This document shows, piece after piece, positions 33,438 to 50,300 of a stretch of DNA of 64,000 nucleotides. This DNA comes from Schizophyllum amplum (Eukaryota; Basidiomycota; Agaricomycetes; Agaricales; Schizophyllaceae), in the NCBI GenBank assembly GCA_007026445.1, contig VDMD01000040.1:186001-250000 (forward strand), read 5' to 3'. Position numbers and translations under genes: made by a program. Within the stretch, counting starts at the first letter, position 1. Each line of letters starts with the position of its first letter. The notes under the pieces are model-generated. The model searched no databases, had not been told where the DNA came from, and saw only the letters and a list, made by a program, of their open reading frames with translations.

Positions 33438-35720
33438 TGCACGATCCTCGAAATATTCTTTGGCGTTCCGCTCCTATAGCGCTCAGTCCCGCTCCTATAG
33501 CGCTCAGTCCCGCTCCTATAGCACTCAGCGCTCAGTCCCGCTCCTTCATTTTCAACCATCGATCCCTCACAAGGTATCCGACGGCCTCTCTCCCTCTCGC
33601 CCAACACCCCTCCCTCTCCCCCTCTCCCTCTCCCTTTCCCTTCCACCTCACCCCCTCTCTCAAAACCTCCAAGTCTCTTCCCCCTCTCCCTCCTTCCCAT
33701 TTCCTACCACCAAAGCACACAGGACTCGCACGGTGCGCCCGAAGACTCGAAGACGAGGGCTCTCGAAGACGATCTCGAAGACTCGAAGACAACTCGAAGA
33801 CACCAACTATACTCCTGAGGACTCGAAGACTCGGTGACGAGACGACGATCCCGAAGACGAGTCGACGATCTCGAAGACGAGACGGCGAGGTGCGCTCGAA
33901 GACTCGAAGACTCGGAGATGCGCTCGAAGACTCCTCGGTGACGACGAAGACTCGAAGACGGCGAGGTGCGCTCGAAGACGATTCAGTAACTCCCGAAAGA
34001 CGAGTCGACGATCTCGGAGACTCCTCGAAGACTCGACGACGAGGACCCGAAGACTCGAAGACTCGAAGACTCGGAGACGACGGAGACTCGAAGACTCGAA
34101 GACTCGGACGGCGCCTCGAAGACGAGACAACGATCTCGGAGACTCCTCGGAGACGACGACGACGATCTCGAAGACGAGTCAACGATCTCGAAGACGAGTC
34201 AACGATCTCGAAGACGAGTCGACGATCTCGAAGACGAGACGGCGAGGTGCGCTCGGAGACTCGACGATCTCGAAGTCTGAAGACGAGTCGACGATCTCGA
34301 AGACTCGAACAAGACTCGACGACGACCTCGGAGACTCGACGGAGACGGAGACTCCAAAAACGACGATGGAGACTCCTCGGTGACGACAAGACTCCTCGAA
34401 GACTCGAAGACGACCGACGACTCCTCGAAGACTCGGAGACGTCGAGTGCCCTCGAAGACTCGAAGACTCGAAGACTCGAAAACTCGAAGACTCGAAGACG
34501 AGACGGCGGGTGCGCTCGATGACTCGAAGACTCGAAGACTCCAAGACTCGAAGACTCGACGGCGCCTCGAAGACTCGGTGACTCGAAGACTCGAAGACGA
34601 TGGTACGACCGAGGACTCGAAGACTCGAAGACTCGACAACGATCTCGGAGATGACGACGGTGCACTCGGACGGTGACTCGAAGACTTGAACCGAAGACTC
34701 GAAGACTCGGAGACTCGGTGACTTGACGACGGTGCACTCGGTGACGAGTCGACGATCTCGGTGACGAGTCGACGATCTCGGAGATGAGACGACGGGGTGC
34801 GCTCGGAGACTCCTCGGTGACGACGAAGACTCGAAGACGAGATGGCGAGTGCGCTCGGATGCAAGACGGCGAGGTGCACTCGCAGACAAGACGGCGAGTG
34901 CGCTCAGAGACAAAACGATAGTAAGGCCCTATCCCCCGATCCGCCTGGATCCTTCTTCCATTCCTGGATGGCCCTCCTTCCACCATTCCTGGACGGCCCT
35001 CCTTCCTCCATCCCTGGACGGCCGCCATCCTTCCTCCATTCCCCTTCTTCCATCCCCGATCCGCCCTCCTTCCTCCATCCCCGATCCGCCTGGATCCTTC
35101 TTCCATTCCTGGACGGCCGCCCTCCTTCCTCCATTCCTGGACGGCCCTCCTTCTTCCATTCCTGGACGGCCCTCGGTCATGACTGAGGCAACGCTCATGA
35201 CTGAGGCAACGCTCATGACTGAGGCGACGCTCATGACTGAGGCAACGCTCGTGACTGCCGCTCGCTAGGCGACGCTCATGACTGCCGCTTGCTAGGCGAC
35301 GCTCATGACTGCCGCTCGCGAAGGGAGCGCTCATGACTGAGGCAACGCTCATCACTGCCGCTCGCGAGGGAACGCTCATGAGTGTCGCTCGCTAGGCAAC
35401 ACTCATGACTGAGGCAACGCTCATCACTGCCGCTCGCAAAGGGACGCTCATGAGTGCCACTCGCTAGAAGGCGCTCATGACTGAGGCGACGCTCATGACT
35501 TGAGGCAACGCTCATGACTGCCGCTCGCGAGCGAACGCTCTGGCCGCTCGCAAAGGGACGCTCATGACTGTCGCTCGCGAAGGGAGCGCTCTGACCGCTC
35601 GCGAAGGGGACTCTCATGACTGTCGCTCGCGAAGGGACGCTCTGAGCGGGACATGTCATCGTGAGCTCTGAGCGGGACATGTCATCATGAGCTCTGAGCT
35701 GGACACGTCATCGTGATGGT
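33438..35720. repeat. 2.3-kb compound minisatellite block
   Basis: Four successive arrays. First, CGCTCCTATAG-type repeats and a CT-rich stretch (33460-33710). Second, 1.2 kb of degenerate ACTCGAAG and GATCTCGAAGACGAGTC units (33720-34920). Third, units of about 25-30 bases containing CCTTCCTCCATTCCTGGACG (34930-35180). Fourth, units containing GCGACGCTCATGACTG with GCCGCTCGCGAAGG variants (35180-35660), ending in GAGCGGGACATGTCATC. Both strands have long open frames only because the units lack stop codons. No gene is supported. Confidence 0.85.
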
Positions 35721-36778
35721 GATTCGAGGCTGAAGAACTTGAGCTCAAACTTCAAGCTTCAACTTGGCTCGCCCTGTGAACGTCCTGATCCCGCGCTCTC
35801 ACAAGCACGTGATCCCGCGTTCTCACAAGCACGTGGTTGCGTGTTGGACTTGGATGTGATGGCGCAGTGTTCGACTTGGATGTGACTGGCCGAGGTATGT
35901 AAGTGCAGGAATATATGTATGTGCAGGAATAGATGAGTACTTACTTATTAGCATGGGGGCATGCAAGTTCAGCATGGGGGCATGCAAGTACTGTACTATA
36001 AGTAGTCATTGTCGGTGCTACCGTGGTAAGTCTGTACTCTCCTGTAGTAGTACGTCCGTACTCTCACTGTAGTACTACTACTAGTATGTTCTGTTCTTCT
36101 GAGGTCTCTGAATGTAGTCACGTGCGCGTGAGAACGCCGGCGCGGCTGGCGTCCCGTGAGAACCTTGAACGTTCAACTTCCTCCTCCTCGAACGTTCAAC
36201 TTTCTCCTCGACCGCCACCACATGTCCCGCACGGCGACCACCATCGCACAGCGACCACCATCGCACAGCGACCACCATCGCACAGCGACCATCATCGCAC
36301 AGCGACCACCATCGCACGTCCCGCTCTGCTGCTAGGAGCATCGATTCATGACTGAGGGGCGTCCAGCAACAGCAAACAGTAAGTACCAAGACGTTACTTA
36401 CGAGTACCAAGACGTTACGAGTACCAAGACGTTACGGCGAGTCTTCAGTGAACGCTCGATGGGCTAAAGCGCAGATCGCGTGGAGAAGAGCACCTCTATT
36501 CCGAAAGGCAGCACCTCTATTCCGAAAGGCAGCATCTCTATTCCGAAAGGCACGCACCTCTATTCCGAAAGGCACGCCATATTCCAGGGCTCCTCAGCCG
36601 TCTTCGCTGTATAGTGCGCTCCCACGAAGACAGGGCGCCGCACGCGCCTGACGCCGGTCCTCTGAATGCCAGACGCTGGTCCTCAAGATGCCACGATAGT
36701 CCTCAAGATGCTGTGATAAGATGTTCAGGCGTCCTTGCTCGCCCGCTCGCTGGCTGCGAGTCGCTCTCCGCCTCCACC
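35721..36778. repeat. Upstream region of the old-yellow-enzyme gene with short tandem arrays
   Basis: Contains two direct copies of a CTCACAAGCACGTG segment (about 35795-35835), five copies of a 17-base GCGACCACCATCGCACA unit (36233-36320), three copies of TACCAAGACGTTACGAG (36385-36440) and four copies of a 21-base CACCTCTATTCCGAAAGGCA unit (36489-36574). Segments at 35.62-35.84 and 36.12-36.23 kb resemble the 5' flank of the gene at 40.8 kb. No separate gene seen. Confidence 0.65.
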
Positions 36779-40407
<3,629 letters not shown>

Positions 40408-40827
40408 TAAGTAGCTTGTCCGAATCTCTTGCCACTTGGTGTCTCGGCGGCACAAATAGAATGCATATGATCATCCTTTCGCTGCTGTACTCTCATCATG
40501 AGGTATACTCTCATCATGAAGGTCAACTCTCATCATGAGGTCTACTCTCATCATGGGGTCTACTCTCATCATGAGGTCTACTCTCATCATGGGGGTCTAC
40601 GGAAGATCGCGAACGTCGCAGTCGCCTTTGGCATTTGCGAAACTCCCTTTGCTGCTGCAGTTCAAACACGCGCTCACGTGCCTGTGAGAACGCGGGACCA
40701 TTTTCGATCACGTCACCGGCGGCAAAGTTCGAACTTCTTCCTCCACCACCGTCACATCATGTCCCGCTCAGAGCGTCCCCTCGCGAGCGGCAGTCATGAT
40801 CGAGGGGTGTCCAGCAATTCCGGAAGA
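40408..40827. other. Intergenic with 18-19-bp tandem array
   Basis: Holds about six copies of TACTCTCATCATGAGGTC-type units (40488-40600), then a segment (40.66-40.80 kb) related to 35.62-35.84 and 36.12-36.23 kb and containing CACGTG near 40674. It is the probable promoter of the following gene. Confidence 0.65.
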
Positions 40828-43493
40828 ATGGCCAATCCGGGAAGAATGGCCAATCCGGGGATACCTGGTCTCCTCATCGTGGTACACGGTGCACGAAGAA
40901 TAGCGATACCGACGCCGCCGACGTACGAGGTTCGTTCCATCATCCATGCTGTTATAGCTCAGCGCAGGATGGTGTCCTCTGCCAACTCTCCCTCTGTCGT
41001 TCCCCTTCTCATCTATCCACGACTTGTCTCACAGGACGTCATTGCCTTCTGCCGACGTCGCTTGGTGAACAGCGATGACATTTTGCTGTCCACTAGCGAC
41101 TTGGATCGCGATTCAGCGCCTGTCGAGATCACCCCACAGGCGTGGCCTCTCGTCGCGCCCAAAATGAAGTTCTGCGAAGTGGCTGTGAGGAGCTCTGCAC
41201 CCGCCATGCCGCTTACCGGTATGTAATTTCCCTTGCGCGTTTGTCATGGCTCTGAGCGCGCAAAGTGACCGCGAGGGCATCCCAGCCTATCATGAGGAGA
41301 AACCAACCTTCGGTGACGCCTATGCCAGATATACCAAGGTCCTCCGCGAGCTTGGGCGTGACGAAGCGGACTGCCGTTGCCACCCATGGGACGTCGGAAC
41401 ATTCAGCGAATGTCGTGCCAACTGTCCTCAGTGGTAAGCCAGACACGTATAACCCAGACTGAGCTAAGTATGCATCTGCCAGCCGAGGACGATTCCGATT
41501 CAATACCAGGTTTGCGACGCTCACCGTCCGCGGTACCGTCTGGTACGTCCACGTCGCGTGATCGATCTTTCCGTGCTGAACTTACGCAGCGGAACCTGGC
41601 GACTGTCGTCGTTCACCAAATAGCGCGCGCCGGTCATCCTCGAAAAGAATTTCCCAGGAACCGATCGGTAAGTCTCTATCAGTCTCGTCTTGCGCGGCCA
41701 GTGTTTTTGAGCGAATATACGTTTTAGCGTCGGCGCCTGTACCGAAGAAGTCAAAAGTGGGTACGTGCGTTGCGTACACGTCGTCGTGACGGTTTAACTT
41801 GTATTCAATACAGGCACTTCCCTCGCCGATCCCTCCTCGTCTCGTAGACAATCAAGTCCTGCGAGCCAATCTCCAGGCGCAAGTGAGCTCATAAACCTCA
41901 CCAAATATCGCTCACGACTTATAATGTCCAGAATCATCTCCTTCGTGCACTACCGAAACGACAGTTAAATCAGAGGATAGCACCTCTCTAGCTCCAAATA
42001 TCTGTCTGGGCTCGCTGATGGGGGACCTGACGAAGGAGCAGATGCGTGCAAAGTTAAAAACAAAAGATATAACATGGATAGAGTCCATGTTGGACGTAAT
42101 GGAGCAGGTGAAGGCCGAGGATGCCTTGAATCCTTCAGGCGACGAGGACGTGAAGCACACACCAAGCGACGACGACGCGGTGGTATCGGAGAAGCCCTTT
42201 ACGAGCGCCGCGACCTCAAGCCGCCCTTCAGCTGTGGTCGCTCATCGTAATCCTTCCCCGTCAGAGGACATGTACGCAGGGATGGCCGACGATGATTCGT
42301 CAAGCGTGTCGAGCCATTCCTCCGACGTCGGTGAGTTTGTATCCGCCGTCGAATTTCTCCTCGCGAATGCTAATCGCGCCCATCAGTCGAGATACTGCCA
42401 ACTGTTCAAAGTACGCTTTGTGTGTGTATTTCGTGGTCACATCACTCATTCTCTTCAGCGACATCCTGGATCGCACACACGAACCTTACGCCTCCGCCTG
42501 CGCTCGAGTCGGATGAACTTCTTTGGCCCATCAACATGGACTTGGGGACGCCGCGCTTTCGCGAACAGCTCAAACGCGCCACGCGATTACGGGACAATCA
42601 ACACCGCGCCGTGCTTATCTATGCCAATTGGGACTTGAGGGATAACGACCATGCAGTGCAGAGTCTCATCAAGGAGCAGATCGGGTGCGAGGATGCGGAG
42701 GTGAGTCTTTGCTCACACATGTTCTCTGTTACTGCGCAGCGCGTCTGCGCTCGCCAGATGCTGAATTTATGCAGGTATATATCCTTGATACTTTCACAGC
42801 TTATTCGACGAAGCAGGACAGGCGACTCGACGATCCCGTCGACTGCATCGCCTTCGTCGTCTGCGAGACCCCGACGCTCAGGCGTAAGCTCATCGTCTCG
42901 TCTGTCTGGACGCGCCGCACTAGGCTCATAGTTCTGCGTGAACCGGCGCTGTCGTACACTGGGCAGTGCGTCATGCATTCTGCTTTTGCTCAATCCGGGC
43001 CTCATGCTTTTGCTGCAGATATCGATTCTTTCGTTTCGGCCCTGTCGACGACGTCAAGGAGCCAAAGCTCATCGAGGACGTGAACAGCGCAATGGCCGAC
43101 GGGAGCCCTGCCAAGAGGGTGCTTGACGTGAGCAAGACACAGCTCAAGCGTACGACACCCAACTCGAAGTACGTCGACGCTACAGTCAAATTCAATGCGG
43201 GACATATGTGCGACAAGGTGAGGGCAATACTCGGTCAAGTTCCTTGCGCGTCGGCATCCCGCCTATTCAATGCGCCTTACTTATTGCTAATTCATTGCTA
43301 ATTCGCGTGTTTGCAGATCATCCTTGGTTTGCAGACGCTCAATAGTGACCGTCCACCGATAATCAAGCTTGGCAGTACAACATACGGTCTCCATGCACCC
43401 CTATGCTGCCAGCTCTGTCAAGGTGGATCGCACGAGTGGCAGCAGTGTTCGCTTCACGCAGAGCTCGGATGCGAGCCAGCACTGAGCGAGTAG
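40828..43493 (+). CDS. RRM-like / CCHC zinc-knuckle family protein, copy 5 (inverted, dispersed)
   Basis: Fifth member of the family found at 0.27-10.2 kb, on the opposite strand and 30 kb away. The N terminus reads GIPGLLIVVHGARRIAIPTP, PTYE|DVIAFCRRRL with an intron at 40930-41034, then VEITPQAWPLV. Exon 2 ends at 41218 before GTATGTAA. The acidic linker (about 41470-42400) includes MGDLTKEQMRAKLKTKD and DDDSSSVSSHSSD. The RRM-like part (about 42480-42960) has HRAVLIYANWDLRDND, CIAFVVCET and RLIVLREPAL. YRFFRFGPVDDV and the last exon, with CQLCQGGSHEWQQC, follow. Domain sequence is closest to copy 1. The start at 40828 gives an N terminus like the paralogues; an upstream in-frame Met at 40759 would add about 23 residues encoded by minisatellite-related DNA (MSRSERPLASGS). 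Confidence 0.72.
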
Positions 43494-43533
43494 GATGAGT
43501 GCGGGCTATAGGGACGAGTCGCACAGCGTACCA

Positions 43534-44345
43534 TTACTGTATTATGCGAGCCACAAGGTCCTTGACCCGCTTCACTTCGTTAAGCATGTCTTCCTCAGAC
43601 TGCCCGAGGTGCTCTGGAATCTCGAAGACCACGTCGGAGACAGCCTCCCGCTCTTCGTCCGGTAGCTCGCGGATGCGCTCCAGTGTGGCAATGTCAAAAC
43701 GCGACATGGCTTCTGGACTGAGGTCCAGCGCCTGTTTCGCCAGGTGCGCATTTTCCCGGACCATAGCGCGAGCGCGCTCGAGAACGTCGGCCGTCCTGAG
43801 TAGGATTTCATGACGAGGACCAGGCGGACTCACCCATCTGCCACCTCTCTGCAAGGGGCAGCCAGATGTTCAGGGTGGCGTAGTGTATGACGGGGGGATA
43901 GGAATGGTATGCGAACAACTGGCGCTCGAACTCGAGGAGTGCTTCAGTGATGGCTTCGGATTGAGCGACGATACGGGCCAGTGTCTCCATATAGCTGTCA
44001 TAATGTGGACGCATCTGGAGGAGGCTCGTTCGCCAGTCGTCGAACCGAATAGCACGATCGAGTGCGAAAAATACTCGCCCTAACTCGGCGTGTATAGACG
44101 CTGCATCCGTGACATGGTCGCAGACAGCGGAGACGGCAGATTGAAGAGCAGCGCGTACAACTTCGTTGTACCCCGCACGAGAAATGATGACGGTAATTCT
44201 CCGGAATTCTAGCATAACAGCGTATGTATCGCTGTCCATCTGCTGGACGAGATCTACGACCGGAAGAATGCCCTGCTTCTGTAAGCATGGCGAGTATCAG
44301 CAAGAAACAAAGGCAGACCTTCAGGTCATAGTTCATTGTAGTCAT
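43534..44345 (-). CDS. Alpha-helical protein, paralogue of the gene at 52.7 kb
   Basis: Three exons: a tiny first exon (MTTMNYDLK, start 44345), a main exon beginning KQGILPVVDLVQQMD at about 44280 and ending RWQM at a GTGAGTCC donor, and a last exon RTADVLERARAMVRENA to a stop at 43534. About 240 residues, almost wholly predicted helical, with no signal peptide. It shares ordered motifs with the protein at 52731-53594: YHSYPPVIHYATLNI versus LSYPPIIHFVVMRI, and SRFDIATLERIRELPDEERE versus DRFSIEKLNEIKDLPEETR. It ends 40 bases from the stop of convergent copy 5, so the 3' ends of the two transcripts probably overlap. The family is not recognised. Confidence 0.65.
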
Positions 44346-44630
44346 TGTCGTTGATGGAGATAAGTAGAGAAGATGGGGTCAGCGCTTATATGTGCAGATG
44401 ACTGTTGTTTGGGAATGCTCTGATCAGGCGTCTGACCAGTGACAACACCCACTATTGATCTAGTGGGAACGCTCCCGCGCCTAAGCACTCGTCTGACTCC
44501 CTATGAATCATAGATCGATGCCCAGAAAATATTCAACTTATCGAGAAGACAGTTCACGGGTTCAAGACTGAATACGCTCACGACGGTATAAGTACATACA
44601 TTTGCGATAATATTCACGACGGACATCCTA
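44346..44630. other. Intergenic
   Basis: 285 bases between the helical gene start and the dioxygenase stop. Nothing supported. Confidence 0.4.
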
Positions 44631-46209
44631 TCAGTCGTTGTAGGTCTTAGGACCGTTGCCGGTGTCTTTCGCCTGGTTGTCGGCCAGATTCAGAGCAACC
44701 AAACGGTCTTGCGCCTGCCGCCCAGTCTGCGCCTCGAAGTCGGCGACAGATATCGGACGCTCGCCATGCGGGGTCGCGCGCAGTGCGTGGCGAGTCTGCG
44801 GCCAAAAGTCGAAGGTCGCGGTGTGGTTGACGACCTATTTTCTTTTGTCAGATGAGGTCGCCCGAGCATCGCTGTACAAAACTTACCCTATTGTCCCAGA
44901 TCGCGACCGAGTTCGGCTTCCAGTGGAAGCGCGCCTGGAAGTCCGGGTTCTCGGAGAACTGGTGGAAGAGGAACTGAAGGATCGCGTTTGATTCGGCCTT
45001 TGGTACGCCAATGATGCGGCGGGTGAAGCCTGGGAAGGGCGTCAGCACCGAGTTCTCACTGTATGGGATACACATGACTTACCGTGGTTCACGTAGACAG
45101 ACTTCCATCCGGTGACCGGATGTACGCGCACGACAGGGTGAACCGATTCAATGGGCTCGCGGCGAACTGTGAGCCCCGCAGCGCGAGAGCCTTCCGCTTG
45201 GGCGACGGCACTATGCAGCGCCGTGAGACCCTCCAGATACTTCTGGAATCCTGGACTCAGCGACGAGTAGACAGCATATCTATGCATTGGGTTAGTCAAA
45301 GAGATAGCATGGATGAGAGGTCGGTACTCACCCAGAGCTCCAAAGCGTGTCCCCTCCGAATTCGGGGCCAGTTATGACCTTGAGCGAGGTCGTACCGGGA
45401 GGCTGCAGCTCGTACGAGACGTCTGTGTGCCAAAGCTCCAACTTTGAGAACGCCTGAGGATCAGGCTTGCGCGCGTGGTCATTGTACACAACTACATGGC
45501 GCATGTCGTTAAGTCGATGGCCGGAGGTGGTAGTAACTTTACGCACCGTGCACCTCCTCCAGGCCATTGCGAGGAATAGGTGTCGTCGCGTGCTTGTGCA
45601 GCCTGCCGAAGTGCCGCGCGAGGTCGAGTTGACCGTGAATATCGATCTCTTGATCGCGGAAGACTGTCGATGGAGGGTTGTGAGTAGGAAGAACCGCCAA
45701 CATGATAGAGTACCTACATACTACCCCGCGTTCCGCGACGAGCAACGCGCTGGCGTAAATTTGAGAACTGCAAGGTTCAAATGATAAATAGAGGGAGACG
45801 ACGTACAGCTCATCCTTCTGCGCTTCGCTTAACTGGCGTAGATCCACACCCTTGAGGATGGTACCGATCGCCGGCGTGAGGTGCTTGATCTTTGTTGCCG
45901 CGCTGAGCAGGTTCTTCTTGGATGGATCGGCTCGAAGGCCGCGATCGGTCACCGGGAATTCCTCCAGTGGCGCCCAGTGAACGTCAGGGAATTTGGGCTA
46001 AAGGAAGGTCAGGCATGCGCGATGATGCAGAGCAGGAGAAGACACACCTTGTACTGTGCATAAGGATAGTTATCATCCTTATCATCCGCCGAGCTGTCGG
46101 GAGAGTAGAAGGGGTTGATGAGGACCCGCGCCTCCGCCTTACGCTGCGCAATGCCATTGGCAGCCCCATTAGAGGATGACGAAGAGTCTGTTGTCGCGAC
46201 GGGGGCCAT
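44631..46209 (-). CDS. TauD/TfdA-type Fe(II)/2-oxoglutarate-dependent dioxygenase (sulfonate/taurine type)
   Basis: Oxidises small sulfonates or related acids using 2-oxoglutarate and O2; fungal relatives release sulfite for sulfur nutrition. Exons run from MAPVATTDSSSSSNGAANG (46209) to the stop at 44631. Visible blocks are PAIGTILKGVDLRQLSEAQK, LLVAERGVVFFRDQEIDIHG, LARHFGRLHKHATTPIP, LWHTDVSYELQPPGTTSLK (HxD iron ligands), GGDTLWSSGYAVYSSLSPG, HPVTGWKSVYVNHGFTRRI, and VWDNR-like AIWDNRVVNHTATFDFW followed by RHALRATPHGERP (distal His and 2-oxoglutarate Arg). Length and order are those of the fungal family. Introns are short. No targeting signal is seen, so it is probably cytosolic. The exact substrate cannot be read from the sequence. 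Confidence 0.88.
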
Positions 46210-47331
46210 GATGAGTCGATGGGGACGAGCAGCGGATTTTACGAATGGGCAAGGTGCGCGTCGCTCGTTGCGCGGTCATATAAGCGATTGGCGCTCCAAC
46301 AGACACGCAATCAGCACTCGCGCGCCTGGAAGTTCGAATGGCGCGAGCTGTCACGGCAATGGCGCGCATGCCCAGGTATCCTGTGCTGCTCTTCTCTTGC
46401 CATACATGTGGTCCCTTCTTTTCCCTCGGCCGCTCACTATAGAACACCGCGAGCTGAGAGAAGAAAGTTGTCGGGAGGGCAAACGGTGTGCGAACGCACA
46501 ACCCGGACCGGGGCTTGAATACGTCAGTTCCTGGGCCGATGAAAGCTCGACCGCTCACGATTGACTCTTTATCTGACTCCATAAATACGCCAGGGTTACG
46601 CCTTGTCAGCTGCTGGGTACGCGACAGAACGCGCCATGATGACGACTCGCGAACGGGGAGCCGCAGTCATTGTTTCCATAAGGGAACTTGCAAAATGGAT
46701 ATGCATTGAAGCAGTCGAAACACAGGATGGTGCATTCCCGACCATGGCCATACTGTAGTCATCTTCGACATTGGATCGGGACAAGTTGATGGATCGGGGT
46801 TCGCCAATTGAATCGGCCCGAGTTTCCCACACTTCTACCTTCGGCATTTGCCGCCAATGTGGACCACTGGACCCACAAGAGCGAGCTACTCGATTCAGCC
46901 ATCGCTGATGATCGCGCGATTTTCCGAAGAAACATGATGCACAGGTAAGATAAGATATATTGAAGCCTGATTGAAGCACTGCAGGCGCCTAATGCCGCCT
47001 CGGGGCGCAACCAGAGATCCCACCAACGATGCGCAAAACTCCTTCAGAAACGAGCTGCGCGGTAGCCTGTTGCTGGCGATGATGGGGCGTGAAATGGGTG
47101 GAGACATTTTGGGAATGTTGGATGTAGGAGGGCTTTGACGCTTTCGGTACGATTCGACTGGAAGCCCACGAACTCGACTCGGACCCATTCTCGCCGCGGA
47201 CAGACCACCGCAGTGGCTGGTAGTATGTCGATGGCATTGAAGGGCTCATACGCAACTTGTAGGTCATATCAGTAAGTCGAACATACTGGCGGAGTAGACC
47301 GCCCGCACCTGTCTATCGTTATGTCGCTGCC
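46210..47331. other. Intergenic, 1.1 kb
   Basis: Promoter of the dioxygenase and 3' flank of the helicase. Minus-strand open frames at 46.2-46.6 and 46.9-47.27 kb have no domain signature or consistent splice junctions. No repeat was noticed. Confidence 0.35.
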
Positions 47332-50300
47332 CTATGCTCGGGAAAGGATCGAAGCTTCTAGTCTTCTCGGGTTGAACTGGAGCGAACTGAAAACAAATCT
47401 CGTGAACGCGCGCGGCAAGAATGGAAGTCTACTCACGTTTACCCATGCTTTGACCGCAGGTGTCGAGGATTGCCTCGTAATCTTGATCGTCGTACTGCGC
47501 GCCAGCTCTGGGAACGCAGCGGGCCCGACCGAAGTCGTCACGGTCGTAGTCCCATCAGCGTCAGAATAAGCGAAATTCTCCGAGTATACATTCGCGGTCG
47601 TTCCACGAGCAGCGTATCCATTTCCACGGCGCTTGGAGAATCCGGGGAGCTCCGCCGTCCCGTTCGCCACGTCGCGCCAGGACACCCAGAACCTAGAACG
47701 CATATGCCGCTCGAGATGGGCGAGGAGGATGTTTTGGCCGGCACCCTGGACGAACGCTCTGTCGGTGACGATGACCATCCCGAGACGACATCGCGTGAGC
47801 AGCACGTTCATTCGTGGCTCAGACCTCAGGAAGCCCGGTTTCTCTGTGCGGACGACAGACACAATCACGTAGTCGGCTTCGTTGCCTGCGAACACGGAAT
47901 AGTATGAGATTCGGAAAAGGAATATGAATCACAACGGCGTACCTTGGAAGCTATCCACGTTAAAGACGCGGTCAGAGGGCAGTCCGACTGACTCAAGGTC
48001 GCGCGAGATCTCCGCTCGTTGGGCATCGTACGGAGTGATGACACAGAAGTTCTTTTCCGCTCGATGGTACTGCTCAACCAAGTTCCGTATGACCTGTACT
48101 TCGTCCCTATTCTGTGTGCTAGATCAGCCATTGTAGCGCTCACGTGTGGACGACGCACGATCTGGCTGCATCCTTGGAGTTCCTCCCCACCGCCATGCCC
48201 GCGCCGTGCGTCAACGAATACGATGCACGAAGGATCAGTGATCTGATGCGCTGACATGAGTCTCCCGCCATATACTGTGTCAGATATGAAATCTCCCAAT
48301 GGGACTGGCATGCGATCTGAGGAGTGCGGTCAGCAGTCTCTCTGCATGATGTACAGGTTCCATATGGCCGCCTACACTGAGTATTCAAGAAGTGGGAATA
48401 GCGTGTAAGATGCGACAAGTCATAGATGGACTCTATCGTTCTTGCGTTGTCCTTGCCATATGGCGGTACTGCGTGCATAGTCAGGGCCGTCGTACGACGG
48501 TACGTGATGGCTTACACTGCTTGGGATCGCCGAAGAAACAGATCTTTCGAAGCTTCTTGAACTTCGCGCAGAGCGGCTATTTACAGGGTTGGCTACGTCC
48601 TCCCGACATGTGAAGATTCACTTACCATGTAGTCAAAGACGTTAATCTGCGAGGCCTCGTCGATGACGAGCCGCTCGACGGGCATCACGTCGTTATACAT
48701 CCTGAGCTGCTCCAGCTTGGGGTTCGACAGCATGCTGACCGTCGATAAGATAACGCGTGCATCCCCGATGAAGCGCGCGAGAGACCCAGTATCCGGCGGG
48801 AACTCGTCCGAGCGGATGAGCTTTTGCTCAATAGCCGTATATATTGATTCATGCCTGGGAGAAAACGGTCGTGAATGCGTTAAAGGAATTACAGAAAGTC
48901 ATTGAAATCAACAACTGACCATTCAACGTAGAAGTCTTGCGAGACGATGAGGCGGAAGTCGACGCCTCGCCGTGCAATGCTCTCCGCGATGTTCTTGACC
49001 GCGACGTTGGAATGTGCCACGGCCCACGTCGCGCGTCCATGCTTGGCCCACACTTCCACAGCAGCCGATATCGTCTTGGTCTTCCCCGTCCCTGGTGGTC
49101 CTGAAATATACTGAGCAACGTCGACTATCGTATTCCAATGCCACGTACCATGGACAATGATGCATGGCCTCGGCGAGTGAACCATCGAGCCCACGACCTC
49201 GCTCTGCGATTGATTCAACCCATAGATTGACCTCCGTTGAACAGACTCGTGGATCTCCCCCTGCAGTTCCTCGGCAACGGGGAACCACAAGTGCCGGATG
49301 AAGGCATAGCTCTGAAGACCTGGTTTCCTTCCGCAACAGACATCGAGGATGAACTCATCCCGAGCGCGCTCGGCGTTGGTTCGCGATGGTGCACCAACAA
49401 CGGTGACGGAAGATATGGCTTGGCCACGAACGCCACGTTTGATCTTGATCTCCGAGCGGCGTCCGTGAGCGCCGGTCGCGCGACCGACAGTGGACTCCTG
49501 GTTCTCATAGTTGATGATGACACGGGTCTGAAGGCTCGTGTCAGACGGAAGAGCCCCATCGAGTGGTGTCACGCACCTGCCGACTGGCGCGGACTCGAGT
49601 CTTATACCTTGCGTTCGTGAGGAGGAGCCTGCCTTCCTTGGTAATTTGGTGGGAGGTGAACTCGCTCTGAACTTCACGAGGCGCAGCTCGGCGCAAGATC
49701 CATTCCTCGCGAATGAGCTTAGCGAGCAAGGTTTGTTCCTAGAGGGAATTGACAACATAGAACTTCAAGAGAGAAACGACGTACCCCGTGTACTATGAAG
49801 GCTGTATCGACCGCCCAAGATGATGTTGCCACGGCAGACTTGCAATTATTCCCGACGCTGATGGAAGCCATCAGCGATCTGAAGCGAAAAATAGAAGAAT
49901 AGGAGACATACATAACGGAGATCCATGCTCGCAGAGACGTCGCCGTGGCGGAGATGTTGTTCGGTGCCCAAAGATTGTCGAGGTTGAAGGATTGGACCTT
50001 CGTTGAAGACATGTGGCGCTTGATGATTTCCGAAGGCGCCATCTGCGCGTCGCCCAATGTGCTGTTCAGTTCGACGCCTTTGACCGCAATCTGCGTCCTG
50101 TCGGATATACAAAGCGAGATAGGCGCTAAATCAAAGGCGACGAGGGTGATGCCGGGGTGACGACCACAGAGGATGGCGGACAAGGCGGTGTCCGGCATGC
50201 CGCGTCGCTGGCTGGGGGCCGAGATGCGGTACACTCTGGATGTCGTGGCGAGCACGACCTCGTGAAGCTCTCCATCCTCGTCGCGTTCGACATCCACGCC

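Noticed and set aside
33380..35379. Open frames of 380 and 615 codons over the minisatellite block
   Set aside because: The repeat unit contains no stop codon in any frame on either strand, the peptides are pure Arg/Ser/Asp/Thr repeats, and there is no start context or conserved domain.
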